Counted from the stretch's first letter, positions 53,411 to 62,946 are shown. The stretch: 64,000 nucleotides of DNA from Thermaurantiacus tibetensis (GCF_015354055.1 NZ_JACHTM010000001.1:1-64000); one strand, 5' to 3'. Translations and numbers: made by a program. The notes: generated from the letters alone by a model not told the origin.

Positions 53411-54775
53411 TCACCCGCCCTCGGCCAGCCGCCGGGCCTCCTCGGCCTGCACGAGACGCAGCGTCGTCTCCACCCCGCGGGCCTCGGGCAGCGGCTCGCC
53501 CTTGCGGTTGGCGCCGAGCTCGCCGAGCTTCCGCCCCGTCACCAGCACGCGCCCCTCGACCGATCCGACGAAGGCATTCCACGCCCGCGCGGTCTCGTCG
53601 AGGTTCCTGCCCACCCGGTTCATGTGCCCGGCCATCACCGTCAGCCGCTCGTAGAGCTCGGCGCCGAGGTCCCCGATGGCGCGGGCTTCCTTGGCCATCT
53701 TCTCCTGCCGCCAGACCATGGCCACCACCCGGGCGATGGCGAGCAGGTTGGTGGGCCCGACGAGCAGCACCTTGCGTTCCATGGCCCAGAGGTGGAGGCC
53801 GGGGTCCTCCTCGAGCGCGGCGGTCAGGAAGTTCTCGCCCGGCACGAACATGAGGACGAAGTCGGGCGTGTCCTCGAACTGGTCCCAGTAGGCCTTTTCG
53901 GAGAGCGTCCTGGCGTGCGCGCGCACGCGCGCGGCGTGGCGGGCGCGCGCCTCGGCCCGCTCGCGGTCGGTCGTTGCCTCCTGGGCTGCGACATGGTCGT
54001 CGAGAGCGCACTTCGCATCGACGATGAGCTGGCGGCCGCCGGGCAGGTGGATGATGGCATCCGGCCGGCTGCGCCCGCCCTCCGCCGTCTCGGCGCTGGG
54101 CTGGAGGGTGAAGTCGATGCCTTCGGCGAGACCTCCCACCTCGAGCACGCGGCGGAGCTGGGCCTCGCCCCACGCGCCGGCGGTCCGCGCCGAACCCTTG
54201 AGCGCGGCGACGATCCGGCCCGCCTCGGCGCGCATGGCCTCCTCGGCCTGGACGAGCGACCGCAGCTGCTCGGAGAGCGAGCCATAGGCCTGCTCGCGCT
54301 TCTGCTCGAGCGCCTTCAGGCCCTCTTCGTAGCGGCCGAGCGTCTCGCGGACCGGCTGGACGAGCTCGGCCAGGGCCTGCTTCTGCTCGGCAAGCCCCTT
54401 CTCGGCCTCGGCGCGGTGCGCCTTCAGCGTCTCGGCCGCCTGCTGGGCGAACCGCTCCTGCGCGCTCGCAAGCGCAGCGCCCGCCAGCCGCTCGAACTCG
54501 CCGCGGAGCTGGGCAAGCTGCTCCGCGTGCGCGCGGTCCCGCTCGGCGGCAGCGGCGTTGCGGGCGGCAAGCTCAGCCTCGAGCTCGGCAAGCCGCGCAA
54601 GCGCCGGCTCCGCCCGCAGGAGCCGCTCGCGCAGCCCCTCGGCCTCGGCGGTGCGGCCGGCGAGCGCGCTCCGGGCGCTGGCAAGCGGCCGGCCCCAGGC
54701 AAACCAGGCCGCAACCAGCCCGGCCAAAAGGGCAGCAAGGCCGACGAGGAGCAGGAGGGCGGGAGAAGCGTCCAT
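53411..54775 (-). CDS. rmuC: DNA recombination protein RmuC homologue
   Basis: A 454-residue protein. One amino-terminal membrane helix (LLLLVGLAALLAGLVAAWFA) is followed by a long alanine/glutamate-rich coiled coil (about 30-170). The RmuC nuclease-like domain includes AWGEAQLRRVLE, PDAIIHLPGGRQLIVDAKCA and FVPGENFLTAAL. RmuC limits inversions at short repeats in E. coli; its mechanism is still unclear. It is 73 nt upstream of hisB in the same direction. Confidence 0.93.
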   Translation of the reverse strand: MDASPALLLLVGLAALLAGLVAAWFAWGRPLASARSALAGRTAEAEGLRERLLRAEPALARLAELEAELAARNAAAAERDRAHAEQLAQLRGEFERLAGAALASAQERFAQQAAETLKAHRAEAEKGLAEQKQALAELVQPVRETLGRYEEGLKALEQKREQAYGSLSEQLRSLVQAEEAMRAEAGRIVAALKGSARTAGAWGEAQLRRVLEVGGLAEGIDFTLQPSAETAEGGRSRPDAIIHLPGGRQLIVDAKCALDDHVAAQEATTDRERAEARARHAARVRAHARTLSEKAYWDQFEDTPDFVLMFVPGENFLTAALEEDPGLHLWAMERKVLLVGPTNLLAIARVVAMVWRQEKMAKEARAIGDLGAELYERLTVMAGHMNRVGRNLDETARAWNAFVGSVEGRVLVTGRKLGELGANRKGEPLPEARGVETTLRLVQAEEARRLAEGG

Positions 54776-54858
54776 GGCGGAACATTAGGCGAACGGGGTT
54801 GCGCCTGTCACGCCCTTTCGTCAGGAACGCGCACGGGAACCGGAACGCGGAGGGAGAA

Positions 54859-55773
54859 ATGGAGTTCAAGCTGGTCGCCGAGGGCCTTGCCTTCCCCGAG
54901 GGGCCGGTCTGGCTCGACGACGGCTCGATCCTCGTGACCGAAATTGCCGCCGGCCGGCTCACGCGCGTGACCCGCGACGGCCGCAGGCAGGTGGTCGCCG
55001 AGACCGGCGGCGGGCCGAACGGTGCGGCCATCGGCCCCGATGGCGCCGTCTGGGTCACCAACAACGGCGGCTTCCGCTGGGCCAACGTCGACGGCATGCT
55101 GATTCCGGGAGGTGCCGCCGACGACTACGAGACGGGCCGGATCGAGCGGGTCGATCTTGCGACCGGCCGGGTCGAGCGGGTCTATGCCGAAGTCGACGGC
55201 CACCGGCTGTCGGGGCCGAACGATCTCGTCTTCGCCGCCGACGGCAGCTTCTGGTTCTCCGACCTCGGCAAGGCCTTCGCCCACCACCGCGACCATGGCG
55301 GCCTCTACTGGGCAACGCCGGACGGCAAGACCATCCGCTGCGCGCAATATGGCCCGCTCATCAACGGGGTCGGCCTCTCGCCCGACGGGCGCACCGTCTA
55401 TGGTGCGCTGACCGAGGAGCGGCTGATCCTCGCCTTCGACGTGACCGGGCCGGGCGAGGTGGCGCCGCCCTTCCTTGGCGCGCTGCCGGGCCGGGTGGTG
55501 GCGAGCTTCCCGGGCCGGACGCTCCTCGATTCGATGGCCGTGCTCGCCTCGGGGAAGATCGCCCAGGCAACGCTCGTCGAGAACGCCGGCATCGCGACGG
55601 TGGACCCGGCGACCGGCGCGGTCGAGATCACGCCGTTCCCCGACCTCCTCACCACCAACATCGCCTTCGGTGGGGCGGACATGCGCGATGCCGCGATCTG
55701 CCTCTCGACCTCCGGCCGGCTCGTCGTCGCCCGCTGGCCGGAGCCGGGCCTCCGGCTCGCCTTCGGTGCCTGA
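54859..55773 (+). CDS. SMP-30/gluconolactonase-family lactonase
   Basis: A 304-residue six-bladed beta-propeller enzyme. It shows GLAFPEGPVWLDDGSILVTE, GGGPNGAAIGPDGAVWVTNN, LSGPNDLVFAADGSFWFSD and LINGVGLSPDGRTVY, whose acidic and asparagine residues bind the divalent metal. It probably hydrolyses a sugar lactone; no sugar dehydrogenase is adjacent. ATG at 54859 follows GGAGGGAG. It overlaps xerD by 8 nt. Confidence 0.9.
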   Translation: MEFKLVAEGLAFPEGPVWLDDGSILVTEIAAGRLTRVTRDGRRQVVAETGGGPNGAAIGPDGAVWVTNNGGFRWANVDGMLIPGGAADDYETGRIERVDLATGRVERVYAEVDGHRLSGPNDLVFAADGSFWFSDLGKAFAHHRDHGGLYWATPDGKTIRCAQYGPLINGVGLSPDGRTVYGALTEERLILAFDVTGPGEVAPPFLGALPGRVVASFPGRTLLDSMAVLASGKIAQATLVENAGIATVDPATGAVEITPFPDLLTTNIAFGGADMRDAAICLSTSGRLVVARWPEPGLRLAFGA

Positions 55774-56689
55774 GCCGGAGCCGGGCAGCGCGGAGGCGGC
55801 TGGCGCCGCGCTACCCGATGCTCGGGCGATCGCGCTCTTCCTCGACTTCCTCGCGGCCGAGAAGGGCGCGGCGGCGAACACCCGGCTTGCCTACGGGCGG
55901 GATCTGGCGCTGGCCTCCGCAGCGGTCGGCGGCCGCCTCCTGGCAGCGGGCGAGGCCGAGATGGCGCGGCTCTTCGAGGGCTTCGCCGGGCTCTCGGCGG
56001 CGACCGTCGCGCGCCGGCGCTCGGCGCTTCGGCGCTTCTTCGGCTTCCTCCTGAAGGAAGGCATCCGCCGCGACGACCCGATGGCCCGGCTCGACCCGGT
56101 GAAGGCCGGCCGGTCGCTGCCGCGGACGCTGGCGCGCCACGAAGTGGAGGCGATGCTCGCCGAGGCCGGGCGCCGCGCGCGCGACGAGCCCGGCCCGCGC
56201 GCCGACCGGCTGGTCGCGCTCCTCGAGCTGCTCTACGGCTCGGGCTTGCGGGCAAGCGAGCTCGTGGGCCTGCCGCGCAACGCCATCCGCCCCGGCGAGC
56301 CGGTCGCCATCGTCCGCGGCAAGGGCGGGCGCGAGCGGATGATCCCGATCTCGCGGCCGGCGCTTGCGGCGGTTGCCCGCTGGCTTGCCCATGTCCCGAA
56401 GGAGAGTCCCTATCTCTTTCCCTCCGGCCGCGGGCATCTCTCGCGGGCGCAGCTCTTCAACCTGGTGCGGGAGCTTGCCGCCGCTGCCGGGGTGCCGCCG
56501 GAGCGGGTCTCGCCGCACGTGCTGCGCCACGCTTTTGCCACGCACATGCTCGAGAGCGGCGCCGATCTGAGGACCCTGCAGACCCTGCTCGGCCACGCCG
56601 ACATCTCGACGACGGAGCGCTACACGCATGTCGCAACGAAGCACCTGGTCGAGACCGTCGCGGCGCGCCACCCGCTGGCGCGCCGTTGA
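55766..56689 (+). CDS. xerD: Site-specific tyrosine recombinase XerD
   Basis: A 307-residue recombinase that resolves chromosome dimers at dif with XerC and FtsK. It has an amino-terminal SAM-like core-binding domain. The catalytic residues are R in YGSGLRASELVGL, K in RGKGGRERMIPI, H-x-x-R in PHVLRHAFATHML, H in LLGHADISTTE and Y in RYTHV. GTG at 55766 overlaps the lactonase stop; no later start fits the conserved amino end. Confidence 0.92.
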   Translation: MPEPEPGSAEAAGAALPDARAIALFLDFLAAEKGAAANTRLAYGRDLALASAAVGGRLLAAGEAEMARLFEGFAGLSAATVARRRSALRRFFGFLLKEGIRRDDPMARLDPVKAGRSLPRTLARHEVEAMLAEAGRRARDEPGPRADRLVALLELLYGSGLRASELVGLPRNAIRPGEPVAIVRGKGGRERMIPISRPALAAVARWLAHVPKESPYLFPSGRGHLSRAQLFNLVRELAAAAGVPPERVSPHVLRHAFATHMLESGADLRTLQTLLGHADISTTERYTHVATKHLVETVAARHPLARR

Positions 56690-56743
56690 GCCGCGCCCCG
56701 GCCGCCTCGACCGCGCCGCGCGGCCGTGCGAGAAGGGCATTGC

Positions 56744-57874
56744 ATGACGCGCGCCGCCGCTTCCGCTCCATCCGTCATCTCGGCCCCGGCCACGGTGGCC
56801 CATGTCAACCGCATCGCGACCGCCGTCCCCCCTTATGACGTGCATCGCGCCTTCGAGCGCTTCGTCGAGGACCTGCTCGGCGAGAGCCGCGAGCGCATCC
56901 TGTTCAGGAGGCTCGCCGGCCGCTCGGGTATCGAGCACCGTTTCTCGACCGTCGAGCCCGTGTTCGACCCGGCCGGGTTCGTGACCGAAGCGGGCGGCTT
57001 CTACTTCCCCAACCGGTTCCCGACGACGGCCGAACGGATGAAGCGCTTCGGCGCGACGGCGCCCGATCTCGCCGCCGAGGTGGTGACGAAGCTCGGAGTC
57101 GACCCGCAGGAGGTGACCCATCTCGTCGTGGCCTCCTGCACCGGCTTCATGGCCCCCGGCCTCGACCAGGTGCTCATCGCCCGGACCGGGATGCGGCCCG
57201 ACGTGGAGCGCACCGTCGTCGGCTTCATGGGCTGCTACGCCGCCGTCAATTCGCTGCGGCTTGCCCACCACATCGTCCGGTCCGATCGGGACGCGCGGGT
57301 GGTCGTCGTCAACCTCGAGATGTGCACGCTTCACTTCCAGGACACGCGCAACCTCGAGAGCCTGCTCTCGATGATGCTTTTCGGCGACGGCGCGAGCGCA
57401 GCGCTGGTGACCGCCGAGCCGAAGGGGCTTGCGCTCGAGGACTTCCTCTCGATCGCCATCCCCGACAGCGGCGGCCTCATCACCTGGGACATCGGCGACA
57501 CCGGCTTCGACATCGGTCTTTCGGGCGAGGTGCCGCGGCGGATCCAGGCGGCCATGGCCGAGGAGGAGATCCGCAACGCCCCCGACGGCCTGCTGCGCGG
57601 GCGGCGGCCAGAGGACTATGCGCTCTACGCCGTCCACGCCGGCGGCCGCGCGATCCTCGATGCGGTCGAGGCTGGGCTCAAGCTCGCCTCCGACCGGCTG
57701 CGTGTCTCGCGTTCGGTGCTGAGGGACTTCGGCAACATGTCGTCGGCCACCATCATGTTCATCCTCGAGCGGCTGATGGCGGCGCCGCGCAGCGCCGACG
57801 GCCCCGAGTCCGGCCTGGCCATGGCCTTCGGCCCCGGGCTCGCCTGTGAGTCGTTCCGCTTCCGGCGCCTCTGA
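56744..57874 (+). CDS. Type III polyketide synthase
   Basis: A 376-residue chalcone-synthase-like enzyme building alkylresorcinols or alkylpyrones from acyl-CoA and malonyl-CoA units. The catalytic triad is visible: Cys132 in VVASCTGFMAPG, His298 in YAVHAGGRAI and Asn331 in RDFGNMSSAT. GFMGCYAAVNSLRLA is typical of bacterial members. ATG at 56744 follows AGAAGG. The methyltransferase and flavoprotein genes downstream form a tailoring set. Confidence 0.93.
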   Translation: MTRAAASAPSVISAPATVAHVNRIATAVPPYDVHRAFERFVEDLLGESRERILFRRLAGRSGIEHRFSTVEPVFDPAGFVTEAGGFYFPNRFPTTAERMKRFGATAPDLAAEVVTKLGVDPQEVTHLVVASCTGFMAPGLDQVLIARTGMRPDVERTVVGFMGCYAAVNSLRLAHHIVRSDRDARVVVVNLEMCTLHFQDTRNLESLLSMMLFGDGASAALVTAEPKGLALEDFLSIAIPDSGGLITWDIGDTGFDIGLSGEVPRRIQAAMAEEEIRNAPDGLLRGRRPEDYALYAVHAGGRAILDAVEAGLKLASDRLRVSRSVLRDFGNMSSATIMFILERLMAAPRSADGPESGLAMAFGPGLACESFRFRRL

Positions 57875-58628
57875 AGGGGCGGAGGGCGGGGCCGGGCCGC
57901 CGGCGCCGCGCCTTCTCGTCCGCCGCGACCTCTCCCGCCGCTCGGTGGAGCCGGAGTGGATGGACACGCTCGCCATCTCCGACGCCGACTTCGCCGCCTG
58001 CCTTGCCGACCTCGATACGGTGAACCGGCTGACGCTGGCCGCGCGCCCGACCCTTGGCTTCCTCGCCCGGCTGACGGCGGGCTGGCCTGCGGGCGCCGAG
58101 CTCCGCCTCCTCGACGCCGGCGCCGGCCAGGGCGGGATGCTGCGGGCGATCCACCGCTGGGCGGTGCGGCGGGGGCTGAGCCCGCGCCTCGTCGGCGTCG
58201 ATCTCAACCCTCAGGCCATCGCCGCTGCGCGCGCCGCGACCCCGCCCGCCATGGGGGTCACGTGGATCACGGCCGACATCTTCGCGGCCGCCCCCGACCC
58301 TCGGCCGCATGTCGTGACGAGCGCGCTCTTCGCCCACCATCTCGACGATGCCGGGGTGGTCCGCTTCCTGCGCTGGATGGAGGGCACGGCAAGCCACGGC
58401 TGGTTCGTGAACGATCTTCACCGCCACCTGCTTGCTCACCACGGGTTCGCGCTGCTGGCGGCGGCGATGCGCTGGCACCGGTTCGTCCGCCATGACGGGC
58501 CGCTGTCGGTGGCCCGGGCGTTCGTTCCCGCCGACTGGCGGCGCCTCCTCGCCGAGGCCGGCATTGCTGGCGCCAAGGTCTCCTGGCACGTCCCGTTCCG
58601 GCTGTGCGTCGGCCGGGTGAAGCCGTGA
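57846..58628 (+). CDS. SAM-dependent methyltransferase of the polyketide cluster
   Basis: A 260-residue class I methyltransferase. It shows LRLLDAGAGQGGMLRAIHRW for SAM binding, then VVTSALFAHHLDD and WFVNDLHRHLLAHHGF. It resembles small-molecule methyltransferases that sit between type III PKS and oxidoreductase genes. GTG at 57846 overlaps the PKS end by 29 nt; a later start would still keep the fold. It probably methylates the resorcinol product (inference). Confidence 0.88.
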   Translation: MSRSASGASEGAEGGAGPPAPRLLVRRDLSRRSVEPEWMDTLAISDADFAACLADLDTVNRLTLAARPTLGFLARLTAGWPAGAELRLLDAGAGQGGMLRAIHRWAVRRGLSPRLVGVDLNPQAIAAARAATPPAMGVTWITADIFAAAPDPRPHVVTSALFAHHLDDAGVVRFLRWMEGTASHGWFVNDLHRHLLAHHGFALLAAAMRWHRFVRHDGPLSVARAFVPADWRRLLAEAGIAGAKVSWHVPFRLCVGRVKP

Positions 58629-58641
58629 CGCAGGGCGGGCC

Positions 58642-59811
58642 GTGACGGGGGGCCGGCGCCCGCCCGATGCCCTCGTCGCCGGCGGCGGGCTTGCCGGTTC
58701 GGCGGTCGCCACCTGGCTTGCCCGGGCGGGCCTCGCCGTCACCGTGCTGGAGCGCGACCTCCACCCCCGCCACCGCATCTGCGGCGAGTTCCTCTCCTGG
58801 GAGGCGCAGGCCTGGCTCGCCGATCTCGGGGTGGACCTCGTCGCGCTCGGCGCCGTCCCCATCCGCCACGTGCGGCTGGTGGCCGGCCAGCGCGTGGTTT
58901 CGGCCCCCCTCGGCTTCACCGGCCTCTCCCTGAGCCGCCTCCGGCTCGATGCCGCGCTCCTCGACCGTGCGGCAGCGGCGGGCGCGCGGGTCATCCGCGG
59001 CTGCCACGTGCGGGCGCTGGAGCCGGACGGAACGCTCGCCACCAGCTTCGGCCCGCTCTCGGCACCCGTCACGCTGGTGGCCACCGGCAAGCACGCGCTG
59101 CGCGGTGCCTTCCGCGACCGGTCGGGCACGCTCGACCACCAGCTCGGGTTCAAGACCTACTTCCGGCTGCGCCCGGACATGCGCGAGGCGCTGGCGGATC
59201 ACGTCGAGCTCATCCTGTTCGAGGGCGGCTATGCCGGGCTGCAGCTCGTCGAGCGGCAGATGGCGAACCTCTGCCTCCTTGTCTCGGCCAACCGCTACCA
59301 GGCCGCGGGCGGCCGGTTCGAGTCGCTGCTTGCGAGCCTCCTGGCCGAGACTCCGCACCTCGCACGCCGGCTGGCCGATGCCGTGCCGCTCCTCGACCGG
59401 CCGCTCGCCATCGGCCGGGTGCCCTACGGCTACCTCTGGCAGCCGGAGCCGGGCGCGCCGCCGACGCGGCTGCCGGTGGGCGACCAGGCCACCGTCATTC
59501 CGAGCTTCACGGGCGACGGCATGGGCCTTGCGCTGCACGGAGCCCGCCTGGCCGCTACCGCCCTGCTCGAGGGGAGCGGCGCGCAGGGCTATGCCGCGCG
59601 ACTGGCTGCCGACGCAGGGCCAGCGCTGCGCCGTGCCACGCGCCTGCAGCGCCTGGTGGGCGAAGGACCCGCGCGGCAGGCGCGCCTTGCGCTCCTGGCC
59701 AGCCTCGTGCCTTCGCTCCTCACGCTTTCGGCGCGGCTCACCCGGCTCCCGCCCCGGGCGCTCGCGGCGGCAGCGGGTCCGCCCGCGAGCGGACCCGGCC
59801 GCTTCGCCTGA
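58642..59811 (+). CDS. FAD-dependent oxidoreductase (geranylgeranyl-reductase-like)
   Basis: A 389-residue flavoprotein with ALVAGGGLAGSAVATWLARAG at the amino end, HPRHRICGEFLSWEA, and a carboxy-terminal GDQATVIPSFTGDGMGLALH that binds the FAD phosphates. This group includes tailoring hydroxylases and reductases. As the third gene of the PKS trio it may oxidise a phenolic lipid to a quinone (inference). GTG at 58642 lies 13 nt after the methyltransferase. Confidence 0.88.
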   Translation: MTGGRRPPDALVAGGGLAGSAVATWLARAGLAVTVLERDLHPRHRICGEFLSWEAQAWLADLGVDLVALGAVPIRHVRLVAGQRVVSAPLGFTGLSLSRLRLDAALLDRAAAAGARVIRGCHVRALEPDGTLATSFGPLSAPVTLVATGKHALRGAFRDRSGTLDHQLGFKTYFRLRPDMREALADHVELILFEGGYAGLQLVERQMANLCLLVSANRYQAAGGRFESLLASLLAETPHLARRLADAVPLLDRPLAIGRVPYGYLWQPEPGAPPTRLPVGDQATVIPSFTGDGMGLALHGARLAATALLEGSGAQGYAARLAADAGPALRRATRLQRLVGEGPARQARLALLASLVPSLLTLSARLTRLPPRALAAAAGPPASGPGRFA

Positions 59812-59818
59812 CCGGCCC

Positions 59819-60073
59819 CTACTTCAGGTGCTGGGCCAGATACTTGTTCATCTCGAACATGGTGCAGCTGTCGCGGCCGAACACCCGCTTCAGCGCCGCA
59901 TCGGCGTTGATCCGCCGCTTGTCCTTCGAATCCTGGAGGTTGTGCTTCTTGATGTAGTCCCACACCCGCTTCACCGCCTCGCCCCGGGCGATCGCGTCCT
60001 TGCCGACGATCGCGGCCAGCTCGGCCGACGGCGTGAGCGGCGTCTGGAGCGCGTTCGGCTTCTTCGTTGCCAT
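59819..60073 (-). CDS. Stand-alone SWIB/MDM2-domain protein
   Basis: An 84-residue protein consisting almost wholly of a SWIB domain: LTPSAELAAIVGKDAI, RGEAVKRVWDYIKKHNLQD, KRRINADAALKRVFG and MFEMNKYLAQHLK. In eukaryotes the domain is part of chromatin-remodelling complexes. In bacteria it occurs in Chlamydia and many alphaproteobacteria with a possible nucleoid role. The lysine-rich amino end would suit DNA or acidic partners. Confidence 0.93.
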   Translation of the reverse strand: MATKKPNALQTPLTPSAELAAIVGKDAIARGEAVKRVWDYIKKHNLQDSKDKRRINADAALKRVFGRDSCTMFEMNKYLAQHLK

Positions 60074-60322
60074 CCGATTTCCCCTTTCCCCAAGATCGTG
60101 ACCCCAACCGCGGAGCCCACCCTCCGCAGGACTGGCGCTGCCATGAGCCGAAACAAATGCGAAACACAATGGGGGGAGACGCGCCATCCGCAGATTTCCG
60201 CGCTCGTGCGCGCGTCCGGCCCGCTGCGGCTGGCGTGGGGCCACGGAAAAGATCGTTAACAATCGTCGCCCGGCCATCGTGCTACACACGGCGCCGCACT
60301 AAATGCGAGACTGGAGTGAGCC

Positions 60323-61084
60323 ATGCGCTGCGCCGTGGTGGATGACGACCGCGCCCAGGCGGACCTCGTGCGGTCCCTGCTCGAGGGGGCCGGCCACAGC
60401 TGTGACGTGCTGCATTCCGGCCGCGCACTAGTGGCGCGCCTGCGGCACGAGACCTACGATCTCGTCGTGCTCGACTGGAGCATGCCAGGGCTCGACGGAG
60501 TCGAGGTGCTGCGCCTGATGCGCCAGGGCCCCTTTGCCGCGACCCCCGTGCTGATGCTCACCGCGCGCGCCGATCATTCCGACGTGGTGACGGGGCTCGA
60601 GGCCGGCGCCGACGACTACATCGTGAAGCCGCTGGTGCCGGAAGTGTTCCTGGCGCGCGTCGACGCGATCCTGAGGCGGGCAGCGATGCAGAAGCCGGTC
60701 GCGCCCGTCGTGCGGTTCGGCACCTACACGTTCGACCGCGCGAACGAGACGGTCAGCTTCGGCGACAGGGTGGTGAAGCTCACCGCCAAGGAGTTCGCGC
60801 TTGCGCTGACCTTCTTCGAGAACCTCGCCCGGCCGCTCGCGCGCTCCTGGTTGCTCGAGACCGTCTGGGGCACCGCCGCCGACCTCGAGTCGCGCACGCT
60901 CGATGCGCATGTCTCGAAGGTGAGGGCGAAGCTCAACCTTCGCGCCGAATCCGGCTACAGGTTGCTTCCTGTCTACTCCTACGGGTATCGGCTCGAGCGG
61001 GCGATGCCGGAGGAAAACGATGGGGAGGCGTCCGCCGCCCGCGCGTCGCCAGAGATGACGGAGGTGCCAGCCGCCCGCCCATGA
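60323..61084 (+). CDS. OmpR-family response regulator
   Basis: A 253-residue two-component regulator. The receiver domain shows VVDDDRAQ, the phospho-acceptor aspartate in VVLDWSMPG, the threonine in MLTARAD and lysine in YIVKPL. A carboxy-terminal winged helix (VVKLTAKEFALALTFFENL, TLDAHVSKVRAKL) binds DNA. A disordered tail of about 30 residues follows. No histidine kinase is next to it; the following gene starts 10 nt on, so they may be co-transcribed. Confidence 0.92.
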   Translation: MRCAVVDDDRAQADLVRSLLEGAGHSCDVLHSGRALVARLRHETYDLVVLDWSMPGLDGVEVLRLMRQGPFAATPVLMLTARADHSDVVTGLEAGADDYIVKPLVPEVFLARVDAILRRAAMQKPVAPVVRFGTYTFDRANETVSFGDRVVKLTAKEFALALTFFENLARPLARSWLLETVWGTAADLESRTLDAHVSKVRAKLNLRAESGYRLLPVYSYGYRLERAMPEENDGEASAARASPEMTEVPAARP

Positions 61085-61094
61085 GGTCGTCGCC

Positions 61095-62855
61095 ATGATC
61101 CCCTGGCTTGCGCCTGCCCTGCTGCTCCTGGCGGGGGCATCGGTCGGCCCCCGCGCGGGCGGCCCGGCGCTGCCCGCGCGCGCGCAGGACAGCGGCGACC
61201 AGGTGATCTACGAGACGGCCGCCGGCGACACGCTGGCTGGCCTTGCCGAAGCCCACTTCCGGGCGCCGGAGGACTGGCAGCGTGCGCGGGCCCTCAACGC
61301 GGCCCTGCTGGGCGGCGTCGGGCCGCGCGCCCCGCTTCCTGCCGGCCTCAGGCTCAGGCTCGATACCGGCTGGCTGCGCCATGCGCCGGCATCCGCCGAG
61401 ATCGTCGCCTTCCGCGGCGACGTCCGGGTGGAATCCGCCGGTCAAAGCCGTCCGGCGCGGCTTGGCCTTCGCGTTCACGAGGGCGAGGCGATCGCGACCG
61501 GGCCGGTCGGGTTCGTGACGCTGCGCCTGCCCGACGGCACCGAGGTTGCCCTCCCCACGGCCACCGCCGTCCGCTTCGACCGGCTGCGCCGTTACAGCCT
61601 GAACGGTGCGCTCGACCGGCGGATCCGGATCCTCGAGGGGCGGGTGACCTCGCGCGTGGTCCCGCTGCCCGACCCGACCAGCCGCCACGAGGTGACAACC
61701 CCGGTGGGGGTGGCCGCCGTCCGCGGCACGGAGTTCCGCGTGAGCTTCACGCCTCAGGGCCAGCGCGCGACCGCCGGCGTCCTCGAGGGCCGCGTGGGGG
61801 TCACCGCCGGCGCAGCGGCGGAACGGATGCTGGGCGCGGGCACGGGCGTTGTCTTTGGCCCCGCTGGCCCCGGCGCGGTGGTGCGGCTGCCGGCTCCGCC
61901 GGTCGCGCTCGCCATGCCGGCCGTGCAGGCGGGCCCGGAAGCCCGCTTTGCCGTGCGGCCGCTCCCGGGCCTCGCCTTCCGCGCCGTGATCGCGACCGAC
62001 CCGGACTTCCGCAACCCCGTGGCCGAGGCGGAGTCGGCCGACGGCCGCTTTGCCCTCGAGGGACTTCCGGCCGGGCGCTACCATCTGATGGTGACGGCGG
62101 TGACCCCCGACGGCCTCGAGGGTCTTCCCGCGCGCTTCAGCTTCGATCGCCCGAGGGAGGGCGCGGCCGTTGCCGCGTCCGGCCCGGCAGCTGGCGGAGC
62201 CGCCGGCACCGCGGGCGGAGACGGGGGGGCGGAGCCGCCTGCCGGCGCGGCGCGTTCCGGAGATCTCGGCGAAGGGCTCGCTGCCGTCGCCCGCCCGGTC
62301 GCGAAGCTCTATGCCGAGACGCTCGGCGGCCGGGAGGTCGAGGAAGGTGACGGGGGCGAGGCGGCGGATGTGACCGCGCTTGCCGATATGGGTTCCACAA
62401 GCCCGCCCGCGCGGTGGTCGCTGGGCGCGGGCCGGTGGCCTGCCGCGTGGGGCGTGGAGTTGGGGATTGGCCGGGCCGGTGCTGGCGGAGCCGGTGTCCT
62501 TGCAGTGTCGCCCGACGGCTTCGGAGGCATCGTGCCCTGGGGCAGCGGCGCGCGTGACTGGGCCCTGCCCCCCGCTGTCAGGCCGTTCGCGGCAGCCTTT
62601 CCTTCGCGCGCTTCCGTTGCGGCGCACCCCATGGCGCTCGGAGAGCTTGCGCCGGCCGTCGCGACCAGCGTGCCACCCGAGGCCGCGCCCGTGGTGACGC
62701 TCCAGCCGGCGCCCAGCGCGACGGGTGCGCGGGCAGCCTTGGTGCCCGAGCCGAAGGTGTGGGCGATGCTGCTGGCTGGCTTCGGGCTCGTCGGGCTCGC
62801 GCTCCGGCGGGCGCGCGCGCGAGCCGAGGGCGTCCCCGGGGCGCGTGCGGGCTGA
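61095..62855 (+). CDS. LysM-FecR domain protein with PEP-CTERM anchor
   Basis: A 586-residue exported protein with a signal peptide (1-30). A LysM-like peptidoglycan-binding segment (YETAAGDTLAGLAEAHF, about 38-92) precedes a FecR domain (FRGDVRVESAGQSRPARLG to GTEFRVSF, about 105-235). A long alanine/glycine-rich middle follows. The carboxy-terminal PEP-CTERM signal comprises VPEPKVWAMLLAGFGLVG and an arginine cluster. FecR-LysM proteins often stand beside CHASE2 sensors, as here, and may relay envelope signals to them (inference). Confidence 0.88.
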   Translation: MIPWLAPALLLLAGASVGPRAGGPALPARAQDSGDQVIYETAAGDTLAGLAEAHFRAPEDWQRARALNAALLGGVGPRAPLPAGLRLRLDTGWLRHAPASAEIVAFRGDVRVESAGQSRPARLGLRVHEGEAIATGPVGFVTLRLPDGTEVALPTATAVRFDRLRRYSLNGALDRRIRILEGRVTSRVVPLPDPTSRHEVTTPVGVAAVRGTEFRVSFTPQGQRATAGVLEGRVGVTAGAAAERMLGAGTGVVFGPAGPGAVVRLPAPPVALAMPAVQAGPEARFAVRPLPGLAFRAVIATDPDFRNPVAEAESADGRFALEGLPAGRYHLMVTAVTPDGLEGLPARFSFDRPREGAAVAASGPAAGGAAGTAGGDGGAEPPAGAARSGDLGEGLAAVARPVAKLYAETLGGREVEEGDGGEAADVTALADMGSTSPPARWSLGAGRWPAAWGVELGIGRAGAGGAGVLAVSPDGFGGIVPWGSGARDWALPPAVRPFAAAFPSRASVAAHPMALGELAPAVATSVPPEAAPVVTLQPAPSATGARAALVPEPKVWAMLLAGFGLVGLALRRARARAEGVPGARAG

Positions 62856-62946
62856 CGCTCCGCCCCGGAGCGCTCCCGAAGCCGGGTCGGAGGGCCAGGC
62901 GGCCGTCGAAGGGCGGGCTGTGCGCAGGCCGGGGGGCTTTTCCGGC

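Noticed and set aside
55811-58207. 798-codon minus-strand frame opposite xerD and the polyketide synthase
   Set aside because: Antisense shadow; the plus-strand frames have complete catalytic motifs.
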